Assembly: GCF_049199905.1 (NCBI RefSeq)
Contig: NZ_JBLZPK010000057.1
Coordinates: 138,990 to 202,989, forward strand
DNA: 64,000 nt
Direction: 5' to 3'
DNA from: Shinella sp032095155
GTDB lineage: Bacteria; Pseudomonadota; Alphaproteobacteria; Rhizobiales; Rhizobiaceae
Each line of letters opens with the position of its first letter. Position 1 is the stretch's first letter. Below the pieces are notes generated by a model. The model saw only the letters and a list, made by a program, of their open reading frames with translations, was not told the origin of the DNA and did no database searches. A program made the translations under genes and the position numbers. This document shows, one piece after another, positions 52,077 through 60,138 of this stretch.

Positions 52077-53159
52077 TCAGTAACCCGATTTGATCTTCTC
52101 GAATTCGGCGATCATCTTCTGGCGCAGTTCCGTCGGCATCGGCGACTGGAAGAGCGTGTTGGCGACGAAGGCATCGACATCGGCATAGCCCTTGTCCTTC
52201 AGGATTTTCGGGTCGACGGCAGCCATGCCCTTGGCGTTGGAATGGCCATAGCCCCAGCTCTCGACCATATAGGCCGCGACGGCAGGGTCGGTGACGGCAT
52301 TGAGGTAATCATAGGCAAGATCGGGGCTCGCCTCCGCCCCCTTCAGGCGTACATAGCCGCAGACCCAGGTGGAGAGCCCCTCCTTGGTGTCTTTCTTGAT
52401 GGCAACGGGCTGGCTCTCGGCCTGCAGGGTCGTCGCCGTCTCGTTCCAGGCCCAGGCGAGATCAACCTCGCCGCTCGCCATCGCCTGGCTCAGATCCGTA
52501 TTGTCGGTCCAGTACAGGCGCACGTTCTTGTGTACCTCGCGCAGGAAGGCGGAGGCCTCCTGGAACTGCGCATCCGTCATCGTCGTCCAATCCTTCACGC
52601 CGATGACAAGGCTGGCCAGCGCATAGGCATCATCGACATTGTCGCCGATCGACACGCGGTCCTTGAACTTGGGATCGGCGAACGCCTTGAGCGACGCGAC
52701 CTCTTCGGGCTTCACCGTATCGGTACGATAGGTCAGCACCGTGTTGCCCCATTCGAAGGGAATGAACCATGCCGTACCGTCGTCCGACGTCATCAGGTTC
52801 TTCATCGCCTTGAAATTCGGGAGCACATCGTTCCACGAGGTGAGCTTGGCCGTATCGAGCGGCTCCAAGAGCCCCGCCTCGCGCCATTTCACCACGCTCT
52901 GCGAGCAGGGATGCGCCACATCGGCCTTAAAACCGGATCGCAGCTTCTGGAACGCCTCCTCCTCATCGCCGAAGAAGGAGAAATCCGGCTCGGCACCGGT
53001 CTTCTCGGTATATTTCGGGTGGAAGGCCGGGTCTTCGTAGCCGGACCAGTCGAAGACGGTCAGGCTATCGGCGGAGAAGGCAGGAAGGGCGGGTCCGAGG
53101 GCAAGGACGGCGGCAAGCGCCGCTGTCGTAAGATACCTGGCCGTGTTTGCAGTCGTCAT
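52077..53159 (-). CDS. Periplasmic substrate-binding protein, PotD/PotF-like
   Basis: A 360-residue protein with a signal peptide (YLTTAALAAVLALGPALPAFSA) and a polyamine-binding-type fold: SLTVFDWSGYEDPAFHPKYT at the mature start is the PotD/PotF pattern. It should bind the substrate in the periplasm for the permease-ATPase operon at 48.7-51.6 kb, which lacks its own binding protein. GGAG lies about 7 bases before the ATG. It is the last gene of the methyltransferase-tetR-binding protein operon, 29 bases after tetR. Confidence 0.93.
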   Translation of the reverse strand: MTTANTARYLTTAALAAVLALGPALPAFSADSLTVFDWSGYEDPAFHPKYTEKTGAEPDFSFFGDEEEAFQKLRSGFKADVAHPCSQSVVKWREAGLLEPLDTAKLTSWNDVLPNFKAMKNLMTSDDGTAWFIPFEWGNTVLTYRTDTVKPEEVASLKAFADPKFKDRVSIGDNVDDAYALASLVIGVKDWTTMTDAQFQEASAFLREVHKNVRLYWTDNTDLSQAMASGEVDLAWAWNETATTLQAESQPVAIKKDTKEGLSTWVCGYVRLKGAEASPDLAYDYLNAVTDPAVAAYMVESWGYGHSNAKGMAAVDPKILKDKGYADVDAFVANTLFQSPMPTELRQKMIAEFEKIKSGY

Positions 53160-53188
53160 GCCGTTCTCCTTCCCCGTTTTCGGGTTCC

Positions 53189-53899
53189 CTATTGTGGTTT
53201 TGGTCCTTGCAAGGTGAGATGCTTCGGGAAGGCCACGACGACGAATGCGATGGCCGCCTCCAGCGCCTTTTCCCGCGTCGTGCCGTCGCCCATCATCAGG
53301 CGCAGCCACAGGCCTTCCAGCATGGCGCAGAGCGACAGCGCCATCGGCTCCGGTTCGTAGTCATAGCCACCCTCCGCCTTGAGGTCGGCGCAGAGCGCGA
53401 TCACCGTCTCCTGGTATTTGACGTCGCGCGCACCGCACAGCGCCTGGTAGGTCGGCCGCGACTTGGCCTCACCCCAGAAGGCGCACCAGGCGGCGAGCTT
53501 GCGCTTCGTGCAGATCTTCCGGTCGAAATCCGCATGCACGATGGCCCACAGACGGCTGGCGACGCTGGGACCGGCTTTTTCGAGCGCTGAATTCCAGTGG
53601 TCGCCATACTCTTCCGACATGAATTGCAGCGTGGCGATGAGCAGGTTTTCCTTGCTCTCGAAATGGAAGTTGACGATCCCGCGGGACAGACCCGCACCAT
53701 CGGCCACATCCGCCAGCGTCGTGTCGGAATAGCCGCGTTTGGCGAGCGAATCGATCGTCGCCTCGATGAGCTGCTGCCGTCTCGTCTCCTTGGAGGCCTT
53801 GCGGCCCCGCTTCTCGCCGTCACCCGAGCCCTGATCAGCCCCGCCTGCCCGCATCTTCACCGTCACCTTGCCTTTGGGATTCTTCAGCACCACCGTCAT
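53189..53899 (-). CDS. BetI-like TetR-family regulator
   Basis: A 236-residue regulator. An N-terminal basic region (KGKVTVKMRAGG...) precedes the helix-turn-helix, RRQQLIEATIDSLAKRGYSD then TTLADVADGAGLSRGIVNFHFESKENLL; the RQQLIxAT and GLSRGIVNFHF parts closely resemble BetI, the choline/glycine-betaine repressor. The C-terminal half is a helical ligand domain. Its ATG at 53899 overlaps the stop of the methyltransferase gene (ATGA), so it is translationally coupled. It is the obvious candidate to bind the three 16-bp palindromes of this cluster. Confidence 0.9.
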   Translation of the reverse strand: MTVVLKNPKGKVTVKMRAGGADQGSGDGEKRGRKASKETRRQQLIEATIDSLAKRGYSDTTLADVADGAGLSRGIVNFHFESKENLLIATLQFMSEEYGDHWNSALEKAGPSVASRLWAIVHADFDRKICTKRKLAAWCAFWGEAKSRPTYQALCGARDVKYQETVIALCADLKAEGGYDYEPEPMALSLCAMLEGLWLRLMMGDGTTREKALEAAIAFVVVAFPKHLTLQGPKPQ

Positions 53900-54714
53900 G
53901 GGCGAATTCCCGCGGCCGGCCTGCTTGCGCGCAGATGAGTGGGACAATGCTCCCCGCTGTCAAGAACCTTCTGCATGGCCGTCCAGGTGCGAATGTTCTT
54001 GGCGACATAGGCCTCGCCGACGGCGGCGACGGCCTGCGCATAAAGCGGGCCTTTCAGCCGCTCCAGCTCGCCGCGCGCCACGTCGCGATACCAGCCATTG
54101 CGGCTCTCCGCGACGCCGTCGGCAAAGCCGGCCTTGGCCATCGCCCGTAGATAGCGATGCGACGACGCCATGCCGAAGCTCAGGCCCTCGGCGGCGATAT
54201 AGTCCTGCATATCGGCGCTCGGCTCACCGTCGTGACCGATCAACCAATCCGAAGCGGCAAGCACGCCGCCGGGCTTCAGCACGCGGAACAATTCGGCAAA
54301 CAATGCCTCCTTGTCCGGCACATGGATCATCGCATCCTTGGAGAAGACGACATCGAAGGCGCCGTCATCGAACGGCAGCCGCCCCGGCGGGCTCGCGACG
54401 AAACGCGTGGTGGACGACAGCCCCTGCGCGGCCGCAGCCATCTTTGCCCGTTCGATGACATGCTGTTCGACATCATAACCGACGATCTCCGCCGGACGGT
54501 ACGTCCTGGCAATATGCAGCGTGACACCACCGGCGCCGCATCCGAAATCCAGCACGGACCTGCCTTCGAGATCGATACCGGCGAGCACGCGGTCGACTTC
54601 CGCCGGGCCGCCGGGCGAAAGATAGCCCTCGCCCCACATCACGCCGAGAAAGCGGATCGCCGCCTCGTCATATTCCGGTTCCGCCGCTGCACCATCCTCG
54701 ACTGCCGCCGTCAT
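53896..54714 (-). CDS. SAM-dependent methyltransferase, PMT-like
   Basis: A 272-residue class I methyltransferase. The SAM-binding motif I is VLDFGCGAGGVTLHIA; post motifs include DVVFSKDAMIHVPDKEALF and VLKPGGVLAASDW. The N-terminal FLGVMWGEGYLSPGG resembles phosphoethanolamine/sarcosine-type N-methyltransferases, where this block helps bind the amine. A methyltransferase in a demethylation cluster is unexpected: it could recycle, detoxify or modify a product. The ATG at 54714 has AGGGA ahead of it. First gene of its operon; divergent from the FAD operon with operator copy 3 between. Confidence 0.85.
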   Translation of the reverse strand: MTAAVEDGAAAEPEYDEAAIRFLGVMWGEGYLSPGGPAEVDRVLAGIDLEGRSVLDFGCGAGGVTLHIARTYRPAEIVGYDVEQHVIERAKMAAAAQGLSSTTRFVASPPGRLPFDDGAFDVVFSKDAMIHVPDKEALFAELFRVLKPGGVLAASDWLIGHDGEPSADMQDYIAAEGLSFGMASSHRYLRAMAKAGFADGVAESRNGWYRDVARGELERLKGPLYAQAVAAVGEAYVAKNIRTWTAMQKVLDSGEHCPTHLRASRPAAGIRP

Positions 54715-54802
54715 GGCTTCCCTGCTCTCGCGGCCCCATGGCCGGTGCGTTTTCCAATCGATCGAAATTTTAGCGCATAATCAGGCGATTGCAAGATACT
54801 TG

Positions 54803-54818
54803 CTGAATGATCATTCAG
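54803..54818. promoter_or_regulatory. BetI-like operator, copy 3 (methyltransferase operon / FAD operon)
   Basis: CTGAATGATCATTCAG, a perfect 16-bp palindrome in the divergent region, centred about 96 bases from the methyltransferase start and 67 bases from the FAD oxidoreductase start. It agrees with copies 1 and 2 as YTGAATGWWCRTTCAR. Confidence 0.85.
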
Positions 54819-54877
54819 AATATCTGGACAACATTTTGCTTTTGATGCAGCTTTTAGAAACAAGGGAGACATCAAAA

Positions 54878-56497
54878 ATGCAAAAGTACGATGCCCTGAT
54901 CGTCGGCGGCGGCCATAACGGGCTGGTGACGGCCTGTTATCTCCAGCGCGCCGGCCTCAACGTTCTCGTCGTGGAAAAGAACGGCTGGGTCGGTGGTGCG
55001 GCCACCAGCCGCGAGCTGACGCCCGGCTTCCTCTATTCCAACTGTTCCTATGTCTGCTCGCTGTTTAGGCCGGAGATCATGCGCGATCTCGAACTGCCCA
55101 AACACGGCCTGCAGGTGATCTCCTATGAGGGCGGCGCGGTCTTCACCCGCGACGGCGACTACCTCGCCTCCTACCGCGACCATGACAGCCACCGCCGCGA
55201 ATTTGCGCGCTATTCCAAGCGCGATGCGGAAGCCTACGAGCGTTATGCACGCGACGTGACGCGCCAGTGCCGCTTCATCCAGCCGCTCTTGATGCGCACC
55301 GCCCCCGACCCGTTCGGTTTCCGCCCGCGTGACATTTCGGAACTGCTCTATCTCGCCAAGAAATTCGGCGAATTCAGCCCGCACGAAATGGCCGAGACGC
55401 TGCGCTTCTGGACCATGTCGATCTCCGACTTCCTCGACGAATATTTCGAGACCGACGTCATCAAGGCCTATCTCGCGCTGTCCGGCATCATCGGCACCGC
55501 CCTCGGCCCGATGTCGCCCGGCACCGCCTATGTGCTGCTGCACCACTATATGGGCGAGGTCGACGGCTCCGTCGGCGCCTGGGGCTACGCTCGCGGCGGC
55601 ATGGGCGCGGTGACGCAGGCGCTGTCTCGCTCCTTCCAGGCCGCCGGCGGCACGATCCGCACGGATGCGGAAGTCTCGAAAATCCTGACGCGCGGCGGCC
55701 GTACCACCGGCGTCGTGCTGGCCAATGGCGACGAGGTGCGCGCCGATCTCGTCGTCTCCAATGCCGATGTGAAGCGCACCTTCCTCAAGCTCGTCGAGGA
55801 ACAGGACCTGCCCGGGGATTTCGTCCACCGCGTCAAGCATTTCAAGATGCGCGGCTCCTCCGGCAAGGTGAACATCGCCCTCGACAGCCTGCCGGAATTC
55901 CCCGCTTTGCCTGAGGGTTCGAACTGCATTCGCGGCGACATGCATTTCACCGACAGTATCGAGCGCATGGAACGCGGCTACGACGACTGGAAGGCCGGGC
56001 GCTGGTCCGCCGATCCCTTCCTCGACATGATGATCCCCACCCTGCTCGACCCGACCATGACCTCTCCCGGCAAACATTTCATGAGCTGCTTCGTGCAATA
56101 TTGTCCGCCGAAGGTGGAAGGCCGCGACTGGACGGATGCAGACCGCGATGCCTTCGCGGAGACTGTCATCAGCCAGATCGCCGACTATTCGCCCGGCTTC
56201 CGCGACCGCATCGTGCATATGGAAGTGCGCACGCCGCGCGAGATCGAGGCGGAAGTCGGCCTGACCGAAGGCAATATCTTCCAGGGCGAACTGACCTTCG
56301 ACCAGTTGCTCTTCAACCGGCCGGTGCCCGGCTATGCGCAATACCGCAGCCCCATCCATGGTCTCTATATGTGCGGCTCCTCCACCCATCCGGGCGGCGG
56401 GGTGATGGGCGCGCCCGGCCGCAACGCCGCCGCCGAGATCCTGCGCGACCTCAAGCGCGCCCCCGAACAGATGAGCAAAGCCCATGACGTCATTTGA
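54878..56497 (+). CDS. FAD/NAD(P)-dependent oxidoreductase 1, phytoene-desaturase type (PYROXD2-like)
   Basis: A 539-residue flavoprotein. The dinucleotide motif is DALIVGGGHNGLVTACYLQRAG; the C-terminal block FNRPVPGYAQYRSPIHGLYMCG, here identified by GLYMCGSSTHPGGGVMGAPG, is typical of the CrtI/PYROXD2 group. The family oxidises C-C or C-N bonds; with a GcvT-like partner and Rieske oxygenase nearby, an amine is a reasonable but unproven substrate. AAGGGAG precedes the ATG. First gene of a four-gene operon; overlaps the next gene by 14 bases. Confidence 0.88.
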   Translation: MQKYDALIVGGGHNGLVTACYLQRAGLNVLVVEKNGWVGGAATSRELTPGFLYSNCSYVCSLFRPEIMRDLELPKHGLQVISYEGGAVFTRDGDYLASYRDHDSHRREFARYSKRDAEAYERYARDVTRQCRFIQPLLMRTAPDPFGFRPRDISELLYLAKKFGEFSPHEMAETLRFWTMSISDFLDEYFETDVIKAYLALSGIIGTALGPMSPGTAYVLLHHYMGEVDGSVGAWGYARGGMGAVTQALSRSFQAAGGTIRTDAEVSKILTRGGRTTGVVLANGDEVRADLVVSNADVKRTFLKLVEEQDLPGDFVHRVKHFKMRGSSGKVNIALDSLPEFPALPEGSNCIRGDMHFTDSIERMERGYDDWKAGRWSADPFLDMMIPTLLDPTMTSPGKHFMSCFVQYCPPKVEGRDWTDADRDAFAETVISQIADYSPGFRDRIVHMEVRTPREIEAEVGLTEGNIFQGELTFDQLLFNRPVPGYAQYRSPIHGLYMCGSSTHPGGGVMGAPGRNAAAEILRDLKRAPEQMSKAHDVI

Positions 56498-58040
56498 TGC
56501 CATCGTGATCGGCGCCGGCCACAACGGCCTTGCCGCCGCCACCCGCCTCGCCAAGGGCGGCCGCCGCGTCCTGGTGCTGGAGGCGGCAAACGAACCGGGC
56601 GGCGCCACCCGCGGCCGCGAGTTCGCCCCCGGCTTCCGCTCCGCCGGCCTCGCCCATCTCGTCAACCGGCTGGATGCCGAGGTTGCCAAAGATATCGGCC
56701 TCGACCTGAAGGGCGATGAAACGCTGCTTCCGACGACAGTGCTCGACGGCTCCGGCAAGGCAATAACCCTGCACGGTGCTTACGGCGAAAGCATTGACGG
56801 CGTCTCCGCCGACGAACAGGCCGCCTTTGCGGCGATGCGCAAGAAACTCATCTTCCAGGCTGGCATTCTCAAACGCTTCCTGCGCCGCCCGCCCCCGCAG
56901 ATCGGCGCGGTCTCGCTCGGCGATCTCTCGACGCTCGCCGGCGCCGGCCTCAGCCTGATCCGCAAGGGGCGCAGCGAGGGCCGCGACTTCCTGCGTATGC
57001 TGTTAATGAACGTCGCCGACTTGACAGACGAATACCTGACCGACGACCGCTTGAAGGGTCTGCTCGCCTTCGACGCCACGCTCGGCATCCATCTCGGCCC
57101 GCGCTCGCCGACCTCCCTGCTCGGCCTCTATTACCGCCTGACCGGCGATGTCGCCGGCCGCACCGGCGGCCAGTTCGTACCGGTGGGCGGCATGGCGAGC
57201 ATCGCGCCGGCCTTCCTGCGCGCTGCGGAAAAGGCCGGCGTCACCATCCGTTGCGCGACCCCCGTCGCCCGCATCCTTGCCGATCGCGGCCGGACCAGCG
57301 GCGTCGTTCTCGGCGACGGCACGGAGATCACGGCCCCCGTCGTCGTTTCGGCCGTGCATCCGCAGACGACGTTCCTGCGCCTCGTCGATCCCGCCGAAAG
57401 TGGCACCGGCTTCTTGCGGTCGGTGAAGAACGTGCGCAGCCACGGCAATGTCGCCAAGCTCGACCTTGCACTGGACCGCGTTCCCGACTTCACCGGCCTG
57501 CCAGTGGAGGCCCGCAACGGCCGCATCGTGCTGGTACGCTCGAAGGAACAGGTCGAGGCGGCCTTCAACCCGGCGAAATACGGTGAATTCTCCACCGATC
57601 CAGTCATGGAAATCACATTGCCGAGCCTCGCCGATCCGTTGCTTGCGCCGGCCGGTGCCTGCACGCTCTCGGCGCTGGTGCAATACGCGCCCTACCGCCT
57701 CAAGGCCGGCTGGGAGAATGGCAAGCCGGCTTTCCTGAAGATCGTGCTGGAAACATTGGAGCGGCATGCCCCCGGCATCGGTAAATCTATCCTCGCCGCC
57801 AATCTGATGACGCCGGTCGATATCGAGGCGGAATACAATCTGCCCGGCGGCCACTGGCATCACGGCGAATTGCAGGCCGACCAGCTGCTCGTCAACCGCC
57901 CGACGGGGGCGGCCTCCGGCTACAAGACACCGATCGAGGGCCTTTATCTCGCCAGCGCGGGCGCACATCCGGGCGGCGGCATTTCCGGCCTGCCGGGCTG
58001 GAACGCCGCGCGCCACATACTTTCGGGAGCGACAGCATGA
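56484..58040 (+). CDS. FAD/NAD(P)-dependent oxidoreductase 2, phytoene-desaturase type
   Basis: A 518-residue paralogue of the preceding protein: N-terminal FDAIVIGAGHNGLAAATRLAKGG and C-terminal GLYLASAGAHPGGGISGLPGWNAA match its counterparts. The overlap of 14 bases with the first gene implies coupled translation, and the pair may form a heteromer. It overlaps the GcvT-like gene by 4 bases (ATGA). Confidence 0.88.
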   Translation: MTSFDAIVIGAGHNGLAAATRLAKGGRRVLVLEAANEPGGATRGREFAPGFRSAGLAHLVNRLDAEVAKDIGLDLKGDETLLPTTVLDGSGKAITLHGAYGESIDGVSADEQAAFAAMRKKLIFQAGILKRFLRRPPPQIGAVSLGDLSTLAGAGLSLIRKGRSEGRDFLRMLLMNVADLTDEYLTDDRLKGLLAFDATLGIHLGPRSPTSLLGLYYRLTGDVAGRTGGQFVPVGGMASIAPAFLRAAEKAGVTIRCATPVARILADRGRTSGVVLGDGTEITAPVVVSAVHPQTTFLRLVDPAESGTGFLRSVKNVRSHGNVAKLDLALDRVPDFTGLPVEARNGRIVLVRSKEQVEAAFNPAKYGEFSTDPVMEITLPSLADPLLAPAGACTLSALVQYAPYRLKAGWENGKPAFLKIVLETLERHAPGIGKSILAANLMTPVDIEAEYNLPGGHWHHGELQADQLLVNRPTGAASGYKTPIEGLYLASAGAHPGGGISGLPGWNAARHILSGATA

Positions 58041-59269
58041 ACGCCATGACGAAATCCGCCGCCGACCTGCGCCGCGCGGCCCGCGACCATATCCGCGTGC
58101 CTCGCCTCGAAACGCCGTTCCACGACCGGCTGATGGCGATCAGCGAGGTCAACGACTGGTACAACTGGGCCGGCTACAAGGCGCCGCATTCACTGACCGA
58201 CGGCGAACTCGAATATTTCGCCATCCGCTCCACCGCCGCGCTGTTCGACATCTCGCCGATGGTGAAATACCGCATCGCCGGCCCGGATGCGGAACGCTAC
58301 CTCAATCGGCTGACGCTGCGCGACGTCCGAAAACTCGGCATCAACCGCGTGCAATACACTGCCTGGTGCGACGACCATGGCCATGTGCTCGACGACGGCA
58401 CGCTGTTCCGTCTCGGCGAACAGGAATTCCGCCTCTGCTGCCAGGAGCGCCACCTGCCCTGGTTGCTCGACAGCGCCTTCGGCTTCACGGTCGACATCCG
58501 CGAGGAGACGGAGGAAATCGCCGGTCTCGCGCTGCAAGGTCCAACCAGCTACGCCGTGCTGCGCGATGCGGGTTTCGCCGGCGTGGAACGGCTGAAACCC
58601 TTCGACATCGCCACCTTCCCGCATGAGGGCGGCGAGGTCACGATCTCGCGGACCGGCTTTACCGGCGATCTGGGCTACGAACTCTTCGTGCCGCGCGCCA
58701 GGGCACTCTCGCTCTGGGATCGCCTGTGGGCGGCGGGCGCCCCCCATGCCATACGCGCCATCGGCTACGGCGCGCTGAACCAGACGCGCATCGAGGCCGG
58801 CTTCATCGTCGCCAATGCGGATTTCATGACCGCCGAAGCCGCCTTGCGCGCCGACCGCGTACGCATGCCCGATGAAATCGGCCTCGACTGGCTGGTCGAT
58901 CCGGACAAGCCGAATTTCAACGGCCGCCGCGCCATCCTCGATGCGCGGCGGAATCAGACTCTCAAACACATCCTGGTAGGCCTTGAAATCGAAGGGAATA
59001 TTTCCGCCGAGCACGCCATCGTCTATCATCGGCAAAAGCATGAGGCGGGCCTCGTCACTGCCGCGATCTGGTCACCGACGGCCAAGCGCAACATCGCCAT
59101 CGCCAGCCTCGAGCGGCCCTACGGCTCGAAGTTCACCAATGACCTTTGGGTGGAGATCTATGCGATGCGCGAGCTGAAATACCAGAAGATGATGAAGCGG
59201 GCGAAGATCGTGCCCCGCCCCTTCGTCAAGCTCGCCCGTCGCACGGCCACGCCGCCGGGCCTCAAATAA
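58037..59269 (+). CDS. GcvT/DmdA-like tetrahydrofolate-dependent aminomethyltransferase family protein
   Basis: A 410-residue protein of the glycine-cleavage T-protein family: FDISPMVKYRIAGPDAERYLNRL is the conserved N-terminal block, RTGFTGDLGYELFVPR the central motif, and GYGALNQTRIEAGF the following one. Relatives move methyl or methylene groups from an amine or sulfonium compound onto tetrahydrofolate (T-protein, DmdA, dimethylglycine dehydrogenase C-terminal half). Next to FAD oxidoreductases it probably captures a one-carbon unit. The start overlaps the preceding gene (ATGA). Confidence 0.87.
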   Translation: MNAMTKSAADLRRAARDHIRVPRLETPFHDRLMAISEVNDWYNWAGYKAPHSLTDGELEYFAIRSTAALFDISPMVKYRIAGPDAERYLNRLTLRDVRKLGINRVQYTAWCDDHGHVLDDGTLFRLGEQEFRLCCQERHLPWLLDSAFGFTVDIREETEEIAGLALQGPTSYAVLRDAGFAGVERLKPFDIATFPHEGGEVTISRTGFTGDLGYELFVPRARALSLWDRLWAAGAPHAIRAIGYGALNQTRIEAGFIVANADFMTAEAALRADRVRMPDEIGLDWLVDPDKPNFNGRRAILDARRNQTLKHILVGLEIEGNISAEHAIVYHRQKHEAGLVTAAIWSPTAKRNIAIASLERPYGSKFTNDLWVEIYAMRELKYQKMMKRAKIVPRPFVKLARRTATPPGLK

Positions 59270-59518
59270 ATGGACGAGGAAACCCGCCGCAACTGGGAAA
59301 TCATCGCCATGCCGCCGGGCGCCGAATGGTCCGGGCGGGCACGCTATGCGGCGGCGATGTATTTCTGCCAGCGCGGCGAGATGGCGCCCGAGGTGCTGGA
59401 AATCTACCGCATCTGTTCGCGGCTCGATGCGGAGGACCCGGTCTCGGTGCTGCGCCGCTGGCAGGTCGGCGCGGAATGGATCGCGAAGCTGGAGGCGTTT
59501 CGCAGCCGATCAGATTGA
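59270..59518 (+). CDS. Hypothetical 82-residue protein of the FAD-GcvT operon
   Basis: The ATG comes immediately after the GcvT-like stop codon (TAAATG), so it is surely cotranslated. The product is soluble and helical (ARYAAAMYFCQRGEMAPEVLEIYRIC) with two Cys. I do not recognise a family. It ends by overlapping the convergent TetR gene by 9 bases. A role as subunit or accessory factor of the operon's enzymes is a guess from position. Confidence 0.7.
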   Translation: MDEETRRNWEIIAMPPGAEWSGRARYAAAMYFCQRGEMAPEVLEIYRICSRLDAEDPVSVLRRWQVGAEWIAKLEAFRSRSD

Positions 59519-60133
59519 TGGCGTGGGCGCCGAATAGGTCGCAAACAGCCGGCGCAGCGCATCCTTGCCTTCGCTGGCAATATCGAACCGGCGGCCGAAC
59601 AACAGCCATTCCGAGCACAGCCCCTTGATGACCCAGCGCAGCATGGAGGCGGCCGAGCGGGGCGTCCACGCACCACCGAGCCTGCCTTGCCGCTCCGCCT
59701 TCACGAAAGCCGCTTCCAGCGCCTGCATATGTTCGTCGTCGAGATCGTTCTGCCGTTCGGAAATGGCGGCGAATTCGCCTGTCGTGTCGCAACGCAGAAG
59801 AATCGAGAGGATGCGCTGGCGGTGCTCGTCCTCGGCCAGCAGCTCCAGCCATTCACGGCCGACCCGTTCGAGCACGCCGAAGACATCGGCATTCTCCGCC
59901 TCCAGCTCGCGGGCGATCAGCTCTTCCTGCGGCATGGGCAGCGAATTGTAGAGCTCCAGCACCAGATCCGCCCTATTGGCGAAGTGCCAGTAGATGGCGC
60001 CGCGGGTGACCCCCGCGGCGCGTGCCACATCCTCCATGGAGGCATGGGCGACACCTTTTTCGTAGAAGACCTTTTCCGCCGCCAGCAGTATCTGCTGGCG
60101 AGTTTCCTTGGCCTCTGCCTTGGTCCGGCGCAT
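59510..60133 (-). CDS. TetR/AcrR-family repressor of the RND operon
   Basis: A 207-residue regulator with the AcrR-type N-terminus RRTKAEAKETRQQILLAAEKVF then VARAAGVTRGAIYWHFANRADL (helix-turn-helix). The C-terminal ligand domain contains WVIKGLCSEWLL. It starts 5 bases after the RND permease stop on the same strand, so it is cotranscribed with the pump and probably represses that operon. The promoter lies beyond the window. Confidence 0.9.
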   Translation of the reverse strand: MRRTKAEAKETRQQILLAAEKVFYEKGVAHASMEDVARAAGVTRGAIYWHFANRADLVLELYNSLPMPQEELIARELEAENADVFGVLERVGREWLELLAEDEHRQRILSILLRCDTTGEFAAISERQNDLDDEHMQALEAAFVKAERQGRLGGAWTPRSAASMLRWVIKGLCSEWLLFGRRFDIASEGKDALRRLFATYSAPTPSI

Positions 60134-60138
60134 GGCGG

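Noticed and set aside
54872..56758. A 628-codon minus-strand frame across the FAD oxidoreductase genes
   Set aside because: Antisense shadow with repetitive His/Asp/Gly composition; the plus strand has intact flavoenzyme motifs.
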